Shown here one piece after another: positions 40,401 through 52,400 of a stretch of 64,000 bases of DNA. Made by a program: the position numbers and the translations under genes. Position 1 is the stretch's first letter; each line of letters starts with the position of its first letter. Below the pieces are notes generated by a model. The model did no database searches. It was not told the origin of the DNA and worked only from the letters and a program-made list of their open reading frames with translations. Origin of the DNA: Trogon surrucura (Eukaryota > Chordata > Aves > Trogoniformes > Trogonidae); the NCBI GenBank assembly GCA_020746105.1, contig CM036618.1, positions 11,664,501-11,728,500 of the forward strand, written 5' to 3'.

Positions 40401-43400
40401 GGAGAGGGGGTTAGAGAGCGTCTGTTCGTGTTAGTGGCCGGCCCAGCCCTAACCCGCGACACCAAAGCACTAAGCATTAACAGGCCGAAGGACTGTTTCT
40501 CTGGGGGCAGACATGAGCAATCACCCACAGGGTTTTATTTTGGACTAGATGACCTCTGAAGGCCCTTTCCATACCAAAACAGTCTATGATTCACTGGTAG
40601 TTAAGCATTGCAAACGAGATACTATTTTTCTGGTGTCTAAAAAATAACTTTGCTTCATGATGATGTTTCAGAGCGCTTTTGGGATAGTGCACACAAACTC
40701 CTTTCTTTGAGTTTCCTTATGGCCCTGTGTGAGAGCTATAATCTCGCCCGTCACAAGGTGGCTCTGAGTCTTTGCCTCTCATATCTGCGATGGTGTCCTC
40801 GTCACCTAAAGGGATGTGGTCACCCAGTGAGTCGTTTTTTATTAAAAAAAATAAATAAACAGCCCCACCACCACCCCAAGCCCATAGGTTTTAGCTTTCC
40901 TGATTTATCGTACAGTGTTTTGCGGAACATGCTGTTTTCTATTGTTTATTATTTTATTGCTTTTTTTCATTAATTGCACATGTTATTCTTCATCCATGCA
41001 AGAGCATCTGTGAGGGCGCAGAGCAGGTACTGCTCCTCTGCAGCTCGATTGGAGCAAGTTTCCTCTTCCAGCGTGCATGGGGTTAAAATCTGCCACAGCC
41101 TGGGAGACAGAGAAAACCTGTGAGGGTGGGGAGGAGATGGTGGAAAGCATCAGCAGTCTTCCCTTCCCCAAGAGGACTTGGGGCACCTGAAGCCCCTTCA
41201 TCACCAGCTTGTGAGAGGGTACCCCATTGTCTCCCGATGCTGAGGGGACAGCCTTGGGCTGCAGCTGGGGGTTTTGCTCCCTGCAGAGCTGCCTGCACCT
41301 GCCAGGCATCGGGGAACCCTGTCCCCCTTGCCCCAGGTAGAGCTGGAGGATGGATCAGGGACATGGGTGACAGCCTGGATCATGCTCCTGGGTTCAGCTC
41401 AGTGGCCCAACGGGTCTGGTGGGACCATAGGAAACCTTGGGTGGCACCGCAGGGGGGTTACGTTGCACGAGGAGGGCAAGCTGGGCAAGGGATGGGAGGT
41501 GTCAGGGGGAAACAGGCACCTGGAGAAGGGGGGACTGTGCCTTGGATGCTGCTGCCTCTGTGCAGTGTGTGGTGCCCTTGGTGGCACAGCCCTGGCTGTC
41601 TCTGCTGCAGATTTACACCTCCTCACCCCTGTAGCTGGAGGTTGGCCGTTGTTGGTGAATCCTGAGACAGTTGAAACATTAATCAAACTGTAATTTCAAA
41701 AGTTCTTAAACTTTTATGGTTTACTTTACAGGATCTAGGTAGGATGAAAGCTATTTTTTTAGTTGGTCAGCTAGACTCGAGGGGGAACATAAGGTTCACC
41801 TCAACCAGTAAACAAGAATTAAAATAAGCCTTCTCTTGTCTATGCTGCTTTTTTAAGACAGGCTTACCCTATTTGAAAAACATCTTTGATCCTAGACAAA
41901 TCTTGGGATAAACCACAAATATGTCTGCTTTGGAATAAGTCTATGTGAGGTTTCTGGATTTACATTCATAAAGGCTTAGCTAACACTAATTAATTTGGAA
42001 TAAATTAACTCAGATTGGAACAAGGCCACAAATTCTAGCCCAGATTTATACTGGGAGTTATTTAGCTGTGTCGTTCAGCCTATCATATATATCATAGGAA
42101 TGTATCAAAATAATGATATGCATATATATATTTACATATACACACATGTGCACATACGAATTCCATAATACATTTCTTACTGTCCATCTTCCAGGTTCCA
42201 GTGAATGGCCAGCTTGTAACATCAGCCAACATCAGAGAGAAAAAGCTCCTCAAGGTACCAGCAACAGTTTTAGAGCTTATATATTATCTTTGAAGAGACT
42301 CCTGTTTAAGAATGTTTCTTATTTGATAGTCCTTCTGTAAGATAATTCTTTGCTCCTATGGTTGGAGCACTTCAGAGATGACTTAGGAGCATAAGACTCA
42401 CCACAAGTGGAGTGATCTCCTGGTCCAAGCCCAGAAGTGGGAGCTCAGATCTCCTGTATCTCAGTTCCAGCTCTGACACAGGACATTTCCTCGGGTCTGG
42501 GCAAGGGTTTTCTCTTGGGCATTGAGCACTTGTTCTAGTTCAGAGGAAAGTGTTTGTGCTTGACAGACACTTCCAAATGAGGAGCAGCCTCCCAGCCTGG
42601 GCAGGGAAGTGTGTTCCTGGCAGGAGTTTCCCACCTTGGAAAAGTCAAAAACTACTGTGTTAAACCTAAAACATTCAAAACTAAAGGCTTAAGGTTAGCT
42701 CTACTGTTTCATTGAACCATATATAAATGGCCTAAATGACTGTTGTTCCCTTTCAAATTAGTGTAAACTACACATACTTTCATTAAAAATTGGCTGATCC
42801 ATGGTTTGGTTTTTTTTGTTAAGGATAGGAAGGGTCCTAACTCTTGACTTCAGCATTGCTGATTGTAAAGTGGATAAATAATTTAGGTTTCCTCCTTTAC
42901 TGGAAGAAAATTGGGACTCGGGAACAATGAATGCAAATTTTACTATAGAGCAGGTGCCTTAATTAAAATGTGAGCCTTCTAACTTAGCAGATAAGTAAAA
43001 TTTCGTACTCTCAAAGCATTCAGTGGTTTGGAGTTTGTAATAAAATTTGCTCAGGAAGACTTCTGCACTCACTTAAAGACTCCAGACACCATGTGGTCTC
43101 CATTTCAGAACTATTTCCCTGATTATTTTTTATTTTGAGATGAAATGTAACAAATGTTTGTTCTGCCTTTCTGCCATGTATCTCCTGTCTACTGTAGCCT
43201 AAGAAGAAGAGGAAAGCCCAGTGCTCAGACAAGGAGGTGCCCAAAGATCTGCTTTCTGTGGAAAAAGACAAATTGCAAGAGGAGGAAGGTAACAAAAGAT
43301 CTGGTTGTTCTGTTATCTGATTTATATTACCAAATAATAAGATGGCACCAGTACAGATTAGGGGATGTCCTGTTGGAAAGCAGCCCCATGGAGAAAGACC

Positions 43401-46400
43401 TTGGAGTCCTAGTGGACAGTGAGTTGTCCATGGGACAGCAACATGCCCTTGTGGCCAAGAGGGCCAATGGGGTCCTGGGGTACATTAAGAAAAGTGTGTC
43501 CAGCAGGTCTAGGGAGGTTCTCCTGCCCCTCTACTCTGCCCTGGTGAGACCACACCTGGAATACTGTGTCCAGTTTTGGTTTCCTCAGTTCAAGAGAGAC
43601 AGGAACCTACTAGAGAGAGTCCAACGGAGAGCTATGACGATGATGAAGGGACTTAAACATCTCTCCTATGAACAGAGACTGAGAGAACTGGGGCTGTTTA
43701 GCCTTGAAAGGAGACAGCTGAGAGGGGACCTTATTAACGTATATAAATATCTGAGGGGTGGCTGTCAAGGGGAAGGAGACAATCTCTTCTCAGTGGTGCC
43801 CAGTAATAGAACAAGAAATAATGGGTTTAAGTTAGAACATAGGAAGTTCCATCTCAACATGAGGAAAAATTTCTTTCCTGTGAGGGTGACAGAGCCCTGG
43901 CACAGGCTGCCCAGAGAGGTTGTGGAGTCTCCTTCTCTGGAGACTTTCAAAACCCGCCTGGATGCGTTCCTGTGTGGCTGCCCTAGGGGATCCTGCTCTG
44001 GCAGGGGGGTTGGACTAGATGATCTCTAGAGGTCCCTTTCAACACCGAATATTCTATGATTCTATGATTCTATTTCAAACGGGAGGTCTTCTCTACTCTT
44101 CAAGTGCTCTGGATTATTGGGAAAAAGTACTGGTTTGAGCTATTTCTATCATGTCCTTACAAAGCGCAGCTACACAGATAGCGACTGTGCGCTTTCCTGC
44201 CATGCTTCTCAGATCCTTACCACTTTCACAGGGGTGGCAAATCTGCGGATGAGGAATCATCTATGAAGTGGCCAGACATCCACTGGGTAGTGGGGTCCTG
44301 TCTTCACAGTCCTTTAGCCCCATGGCCTCTGCCGTGCTGATACACAGCTGAGGCTGTGATCTTCCCAGCACTGCCCAGGACTGAGGCTGGTAAAGGCGCT
44401 GGGGTGATATACAGCCAATTTCTGGCACACTCATGAACACGGCCAAGATCTCTGGTAGCAAGCAAATCTGCAGAGAAATCTGACAGAGCCTAGCAAGGCT
44501 CAGGGAGCTAGAATTTCATTGGAAAATACGCTGCATCCCATGAGCCCCTCTCCGCCTCCCCCCACCAGGGGTCATATTGGAAAACAACACAATCTAAGCT
44601 TTTCTGGGCTTAAAAGATTATAATGTGATTAGTGTGGTGGTGAGAGCAAGAGAAGCCCTCACTGCTGTTGGACCAGAGTCCTCCCTGTGGGCCCTTGTGT
44701 CAGGAGGAGAATGCCTGCAAGGCTGCTGGAGAAGGGGAATCAGCAGAGGCTTTCTCCAGACAAATGTTTACTTTTTTGAACAGATGAGCCAGCTGAACTG
44801 TTTCATGTGGATGCTTCGGAGAAAGAAAGTCGTTGTCTTGGTGGAATTCAGGGGCTGTGTATTTCCCTTTATCAACCATTTGTGCTAGTCCCTTCCGTGA
44901 CTTCTTGGGTCATGGAAAGCATGGATGGCGGCAGAACGTGGTCCCTACGGTGTGAATGAATGTGTGTGGAAATCAGCTGCACGGCACAGGGTCTCCACAT
45001 TGCAGAACAGGTCCTAGGCTATTTTGGGGCTAGAGAAAGCCAGTAAATGGAAGCCTTATTTGACCATTAAGATTTTCATGAATTTCAGATGTACAAGTCA
45101 GTTGATATTGGAGAGTGGACCGGCAGAGAGGGACCTGGGAGTACTGGTGGACAACCGGTTGAACATGAGCCAGCAATGTGCCCAGGTGGCCCAAAGGCCA
45201 ATGGCATCCTGGCCTGTATCAGGAGCAGTGTGGCCGGCAGGAGCAGGGCTGTGATTCTGCCCCTGTGCTCAGCCCTGGGGAGGCCTCCCCTCGAGTCCCT
45301 TGTGCAGGTCTGGGCCCCTCACTGCAAGAGAGACCTTGAGGTGCTGGAGCGGGTCCAGAGGAGAGCAACGAGGCTGGGGAAGGGACTGGAGGGAAAGTCC
45401 TGTGAGGGGAGGCTGAGGGAGCTGGGGGTGTTCAGCCTGGAGAAGAGGAGACTCAGGCAGGACCTTCTCACTCTACAACTCCTTGAAGGGAGGGTGCAGT
45501 CAGGTGGGGGTCGGGCTCTTCTTCCGGGCAACAAGTGACAGGACGAGAGGGCATGGCCTGAAACTGTGTCAGGGGAGGTTCAGGTTGGATCTCAGGCAGC
45601 CCTTCCTCACGGAGAGGGTGCTCAGGCACTGGGATGCTCTGCCCGGGGAAGGGGGGTAGTCACCGTCCCTGGAGGTGTTTAAGGAGAGGCTGGATGTGGC
45701 ACTTAGTGCCCTGGTCTGGCCCATGTGGTGGTGTTGGGTCACAGGCTGGACTGGGTGATCTCAGAGGTCTTATCCAGCCTCTGTGATTCTGTGATTCTGT
45801 TGTGGCATCTCCCCCAAGGAAAAGGGGTGTCACAACAGGCAGCAGAATACGTGCAGTTGCATGAGTCAGGTCACAAGACAGACAGGTTTGTGATGGGGAT
45901 TTCTTATGGGGTTGAATATTTCAAAAGGGAGGTCATCTTTACTATTCTAGTGTTACGTGTTATTGGGAAAAGCTGCCAGTTTGAGCTGTTTCTATCATCT
46001 GCTCCTTACAAGGTGTAACTACATGGACAGGGACAATGTGCTTTCCTGCCACACTGCTCAAGTCCTGCGTGTTTCTCCTGTTTCTGCAGAGGCAGCAAAG
46101 GCTGCACGCAGAGGAGATGCTGCACAAGACACCACTTTTGCAGCCAGCATCAAAAACTAGCAGATAGCTATTTACCTTGGTGCTCAGCAATTAAGGCTGT
46201 AATGGAAATTTCTTGTTATCTGCAAACAAACTTTGCTGTGTGTTCTAGGAGTTTGGCAGACCAAGATCAGCAGCCGAGAAAAGAGACATCTGAGGAAGGA
46301 AAGGCTGAAACAAAAAGGTAAATGTAGAGGCTTCATTCACACACCTGATCTGCCTGGGCTTCTCACCTCTTCTCACTTCCCAGCATCTTTCTGCTTGCTC

Positions 46401-49400
46401 TGTTCATCATCCAGCTGCAAAATCTTTGCACTTACTTAGGCTGTTTACTTAGGAAAAGACAGCTTTGGGAGCTCTTACTTGGGAGCTTGCCTTTTACTCC
46501 AGGCTTTCATTAAAACACATAGTATTACCCATATGACTTTGAAAGCAAATGCCTGTTGAGATCTGCTAAAGGCTTGGTGTAATGTGGATTAGTTACTTTT
46601 GTGTGACTTGACCGAAGAAGTTTTCTGATAATAGATATGTAAAAACCTGTGTAATTTGCTCAGTTCCAAACAAGTTCTTTAATCTGGGACTGTGCAGAGT
46701 AAGCAACTATAAAAGGGGGATATACTCTTATCCTAATGAGATAAAACGAAACAGTGCTTTGTGCTCACTCCACATTTTCCCTCTGAGGATTTCAAAGTGT
46801 CTGACATGCACTTAGCCTATATATATTTCTACTAATTTTGTTACTATAACCACTATATAAATGCAGGTCATGGAATTAAAGCATTTGGAAATGTTTTAAT
46901 TATCTGTAATAAAACAGTCAATGTAAGAGAGAAACCTGTCAGTTTAATGTATTAGAGTAATTTAGAAGCTAAAATAGAAGTTTGGAATTAGAAGACATAG
47001 TTGGATAAGTGTGGGTGTTTGTGCACTGCCTGCAATAAGACTGTCTTGCAGTGTGGGGTTTAACTCTAAGCCCATGCAGACATTAGTGCTTTGCTGACCC
47101 CGGGGAAGGGAGCTCAGTGGGCCAAGTTGCAGCTGAAGCACCAGAAGTCTTTGGTGCAATAATCCTGGAGCCTGGCTTGTGCAGCAGCTGAACCAGGTGA
47201 TCATGGTGGTCCTGTTTAGTGTGGACATTTACAGACCAGCGAAATGAGATTCCAGGAAGAAGCCCTAACCCTCCGGAGTCCTGACTGCTGTTTCTTAGCA
47301 GGGAAGAAGCAGCATTAAGGTATGTGGAGGTGAGGTTGATGTTGGCTGTGACTCCCCACCAGAGTCCCAGGAAAATGCTTTGCTATTCTGAAGGCTAGAG
47401 TCTTCAAGTACTTTAGGAGTCCTCTGGAACAAAGGACACTGGAGATAATTGATGTTATTTGTAATATCCATATGCTTGGCTCTGATTTCTCTAGCAGCCT
47501 TGAACTCCAATATCCAAGAGGTTTGCTTTCTTTTTCCTTGGAGCTCCTGCCATTTTTTTCTCTCCCTTTGCTGCCCTGGATTCCCAGCTGGACTCTGGAG
47601 GCCTTGGGCCACCCTCCCAGTTGGGGAGATATGCCCAAGGCCTCTGCGATGCGACGTCATCGCCCATGGGACTCATTGCTGGGCTCTCTGGTGCCTTCCT
47701 TCTCACATGGCCTTCACATTTGCTGCTTCAGTGTCCCGTCCCAGGGGCTCCGCTTTACTGTCATTGTATCTGTAAATAGTTTCAGTTGGAATATAGCCAT
47801 TTCGTCTGATGAGTTTAGATCAGACTTTGCTCTGTTGTTTCCCCTGTATAAACTCTTCATTGTCATTAAAAATAATGATAACTCTGTGATAATAATGTTT
47901 TTTCCTGAGAAGACCCCAGCAGAACATTCCTGGGTAGCTCAGTGGTTGAGCCAGCCTTTGACTGGGATGAGAAGGGAGTGGTGTGGCCACTCGCAGACGA
48001 CACTGGTGGCAGTGGAAAAGCTGCTCTCATTGCCAAGACAGAGTGTGGGACCATGCTGAAGGCCTCAGGAGCCATACGGGAAGAACCGGTGCCCTCCCAG
48101 TCAGAAGAAGATGTTTTCTCCAACGTAGGTCAGTGTTGAAGTGTTGCAGAGGGAAATCTCCATGAATTGATGAATTGCTGCCTCCAGCAGAGCACAGCCC
48201 CACTGACATTTGTCCTGCACATGAGGTGTTGTCTATGCCCTTTAAACCCTGCTAGCTGTCATTTATTTTCCAAATATGTGAAAAGAAGGGACTTTACGGC
48301 AGGAATTTCTTCTGTGTTCCACACTACCTGTTGGGTGCAAGTTGTTTTCTACCCACAGATATTTAGTGTTTGGTTCCTTTGCAGCCAAAGCCTTTCCTCC
48401 CAAGGATGCTCACACATGGTCAGAGTTAGGCTTCAGGGTGTATCTGTGCATCTCAGAGCAGTGTGTGGCAGGGTATTCCTAAACCAGTTTTGGCATTTGC
48501 TGGTTGGAAGCAGTCTGTTCATGTCAGTGCTGTGCTGTAGCTACACAGTTTCCCCAGCTTCCCAACGTATTCACCCCTTGTTGGTGTCCACACAAGATAA
48601 TTTAGAGCTACTTCAGGTTGCAGTTGTGCTGTTCAGACATAACATAAGCTGGAGGTGGGTCACTGCATCTCTAAAATCTCAGACACCTTCAAAGCAGTGA
48701 AGGGATGGACTGCCAGGCTATTAGGCTAAAGATTAAGAGACACTGATGTCAGGTCTCTCACTGGTATTTGATGACTTTTTGTTTCCATCATGGTTTAATT
48801 TTTATGGCAGAGTTATGACTCACGTTGTATTTCTACTGTGGGTGATGCTGTGAATTCTAAAGCAATATCAACAATGAATAACTAGGTGGTAATTGGGCCT
48901 TTATATCTTTTGCTATATTTCCTTTCCTGACTTCTCAGTGGGGCAGAAGAGGTAAAGATGTTAATAGTGCTTTCTGATTTGTTTTGAAAAGCATGTGATT
49001 TTCATTGCAATCTCACTAATTAATCAAGCTTGATGGCCGGATTGAGTGGTGTATAAAGCTATACGATAACTCACCTTCAGTAGCAGTAATCCAGTACTCT
49101 GGTGATTCAGAAAATGCTCTTAGGCTGGCCTTACATCAGTCGCTTTCTCTGCTAGAGTCCTTTTTTTGCCAAGTAGAGGGTTGATGGGGTAAGAAGGTAT
49201 ACATGGTGGCTGTGCTGGACTCTCCATAGATCATTTCTTGTTGCTCGATTCTTCTCCAGCAGCAGCAGTGACTGCAGGTTTGTGATGGAGAGAAGATGGA
49301 AGGGCTGCAATGAGATTGGAAGCGTCAAGTAGAAGCTGCAGTCGCCAGCTGTGAATGTGACATCGCATTTTGGGTTACTGTTTGTTTGCTTTTTAAATGC

Positions 49401-52400
49401 AGGAACATGGGATATTGCTGAAGTAAAATCCTGTTCTGTGACTTTTGGGACGTCAGAGTTGTCCAGGGAGTTAGGTGAGTGGTCTTTCTTTGGACTTCTG
49501 AATTCTTCTATTGCGCCTTTAGATGCTTGGCTTAAAAGTACTCTCATTGCTTACATATGGGTTTTGTCCCTCGGAGCCACATTTTGTTAGTCATTTACCC
49601 TTGTAGAATTTGCTTGTATCTGCAATCCAGCATTTTAAGGAGTGACATCAGAACGTTCCATTGAGCGCTTTCCAAACTTGTGTCTCATCTTGGCATAAAT
49701 AAATAAAAAAATTGCCTCCCCAGCAGATTCTTTTTCTGTTAGGTTTATTCGCACAGAAAGTTTCTGTTGTGTTCTGATGACCCACAAATTCAGAGAATTT
49801 CAGACTGAGGGAGGGAGCAAATGTCCAGGTTGGAGAGGCCCTGTTAGAGGCTGCCTACCTGGCATGGTGAGGGATTCGCAGCTTGAGCCTCTCCATGCCT
49901 GGCTGTGAGAAGGATGGGGCATCTCCTGGTTTTGCATTAATCTTGAGCCTCATTTCTAGCTTTTATTTTGCCTCTCTGCAACTGTCAGTCCTTCTCACTG
50001 CCCAGCTCTCAGCACTCCTGGTTCATACACTCTCTGCCTACCAGAGACTCACATTTGCCTGGAGCTCCAACTAGTTGATAAATGCAAAGTCTGGTCCTGA
50101 ATCTTTTAAAGATGCTAAAGGCAAGCATAGATACATATAGATAGGGTTCTTGCACAAAACACCATGTGCAGTGTAAGCCAGAAAGCTGAAATTCACTTCT
50201 AAATCCAGACTTAGGAGTCAATATAACACATCGCATATTTTATCATCTATTTTCCAATACTGCATCAGTGGTTTCAAGCAGTTCCTAATGTACAAGTACT
50301 CAATGGGGAGAAATATTTGTTAACATCTGTATTTATGCAGAAAAAAAGTAAGCTAACACAGAGCAAAACCATGTAAATAAAGTTCTTTAAGTGAAAGGAA
50401 GAAAGAAGAAATTAGAGATGTAAAAAAAAATGAAGAAAATACTCATCTGTTATCTATAGACCTTAGAAAAGGGGCTAAAGGGAGGCATGTGAATCCTCCT
50501 GGTTGCTTTAGTTGTTTAATAATTGAAAAAAAAAAATTAACTTTTCTTCTTCCTCCAGCAGCTCTTTCTCGTTTGTGCTCTTTCTTGGAGTAACTCATTT
50601 GGTAATTATGGATTTCTGTCAGAATGAGCAGAAGCCTTCTCAATGAATGCAGTGGGAGCTGGATACACTGGATGCAGCTTTTGTTCTGCAGGAACTATAG
50701 CTCCCTTCTCACATCCCCAACAGAGATGTGTCAGATGTTTACATCTCTGAATACTGTTAGTGTAGCCATTCCTGGATGGGTTGTTTTTAATAACTTATAC
50801 ATGTAGTGTCCTCGTCTAGCCTTCAGTAATAAGTCCATAAATAAATGAGCAGCATAAATTAAAGTGTGGCTTAAATTACATAACATCCAGGCATTGTGAC
50901 ATAACAAGCAGATAAAGGCATGATTAATTGGTTTTAATAATATGAATATACCTATGTGATTATCTTTTAGGTTTGGGTTTTTTCTTTGGTTTTATGTTTT
51001 TTAAAAAGACACTTTTCCTGCATACAGATAATGTGAAGAGTAAATTGTCTGAGGACAGTCCTTCCAGATGCTGTTGGCACGCCAGCTCGGCTTTCCTCTC
51101 CGCAGACGATGCGTGGCAGGGGCAGGGTATGTCTCTTTGCTCTTTCTCTATTGAAAGGCAGGCACACTAACGCTCATACCCTTTTCAGTCTGTTTCCTAA
51201 GCCTTACAATTCAGGCTCCACTTCTCCTGTGGCTCGTTCGCACAAGGTTGGCAGAGGTAAGGGAGAAATTCCATTTGGGTCTGTTTTGTGCAGGTGCCCA
51301 GAGGTTCTGTGAACTCGGTCGGAGCAGCAGGCAGCCTGTATGGGACCCTTGAGGAGGGCGAGACTGTACATTTTATTTTTGTTTTTACTTAGGAGGTGAC
51401 AAAAAGTGATGCAGTAGGTACAGCCTTGTTCGGTGGGTACATACTGCTGTGCAGAGTGTAATTGGAGCTTCTGAGCAGCCAGACCAGCTGTAGGGAGGGT
51501 GTCCGAAGGCTCCGGCAGCCTGGTGTCCTCTCTGCAGCAGTTGTATGTGGCAGTTGCTGGCAGATAAGCACAGACACGGGACAAGCCTGGGGTGATCCCT
51601 CCCCACACCCAGCACAGAGCAGGTCAGGGACTTCCTGAGCCAGAGGCAACAGCGTGGGCTCTGTGCTTCAAGGAGAACCCACGTGTTAGCAATCATCTCT
51701 TGGATTACTGAATTTGTGAAATTAGTTCAAAGCTGGGTTTGATTTTTGTAGCTGAATCATTGTGCTTCCATCTCCTCCACTGCTGGGTGGGGAAGGTGCA
51801 GCTGAGCAGCTTCTTTCCAGGCACTCCCCAGCCTGGGCTCAGCGAGGAGACCAGGGAGTAACTGCAGGGAGGACAGGGTGCTGCTAGAGGCTTAAAATTT
51901 CCTCTGTAATACCCAGAACTCCAAAGCAGAATCCAACTCCAGTGGACTGCAGCCATCAGGATTTCAGTCTTGGTAACGTTGTTTGGGTTTTTTGCACTTT
52001 CTAAAATCTGCTTGAAAGGCCAGTGTGGGCCTTGAATGGCTGGAATAATTTAGCATGAGCAGGGCGGGTATTAGATGGCTTTTTCTCTTGACCTTTTGGT
52101 CAGGATCGAGTGAAGTATCTATTTATACCCTGTTCTTAGGAGGCCTTACTCTGCACTTACAGGAATGATGGCTGACGAACTGAGCAGACCCCTTCTTGCT
52201 CTTGCTGCTCTGATCACCTTACCTACAGAAGAGCCCGGAGTAGCTGAATGCATTGAGGAGAAAACAACTGTGGTCATTTCACTTCTCTGCCTGGCGGTAA
52301 CTGAGACTGCAGCAAACACATTCGTTTGGCCATCAGAGGATTTTATAAATAGCACAGTTTGCTTTTAAAAAAATAAATTAAAAAAAAACCCACACACCAA

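Larger units (their letters stand above)
31211..42194 (+). other. Intron 1 (~11 kb)
   Basis: It runs from GTAAAG donor to TTCCAG acceptor. Contents: CR1 ends at 33945, 34178 and 40538, the solo LTR at 39620, T-rich runs at 36321-36360 and a GC-rich, CpG-poor block at 41000-41690 with several overlapping open frames that I do not regard as genes. No extra MTDH-like exon was recognised. Confidence 0.65.

Noticed and set aside
43154-44029. 291-codon frame running from the exon 3 region into CR1
   Set aside because: Exon 3 is read in another frame; the protein-like part belongs to the CR1 ORF2 tail and is not a host fusion.
47931-47952. tRNA-like A box (GGGTAGCTCAGTGGTTGAGC)
   Set aside because: It lies inside coding exon 5; there is no B box and no cloverleaf downstream, so the match is chance.
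47472-48059. 195-codon frame overlapping exon 5
   Set aside because: Different frame from the MTDH-like reading and no family similarity.
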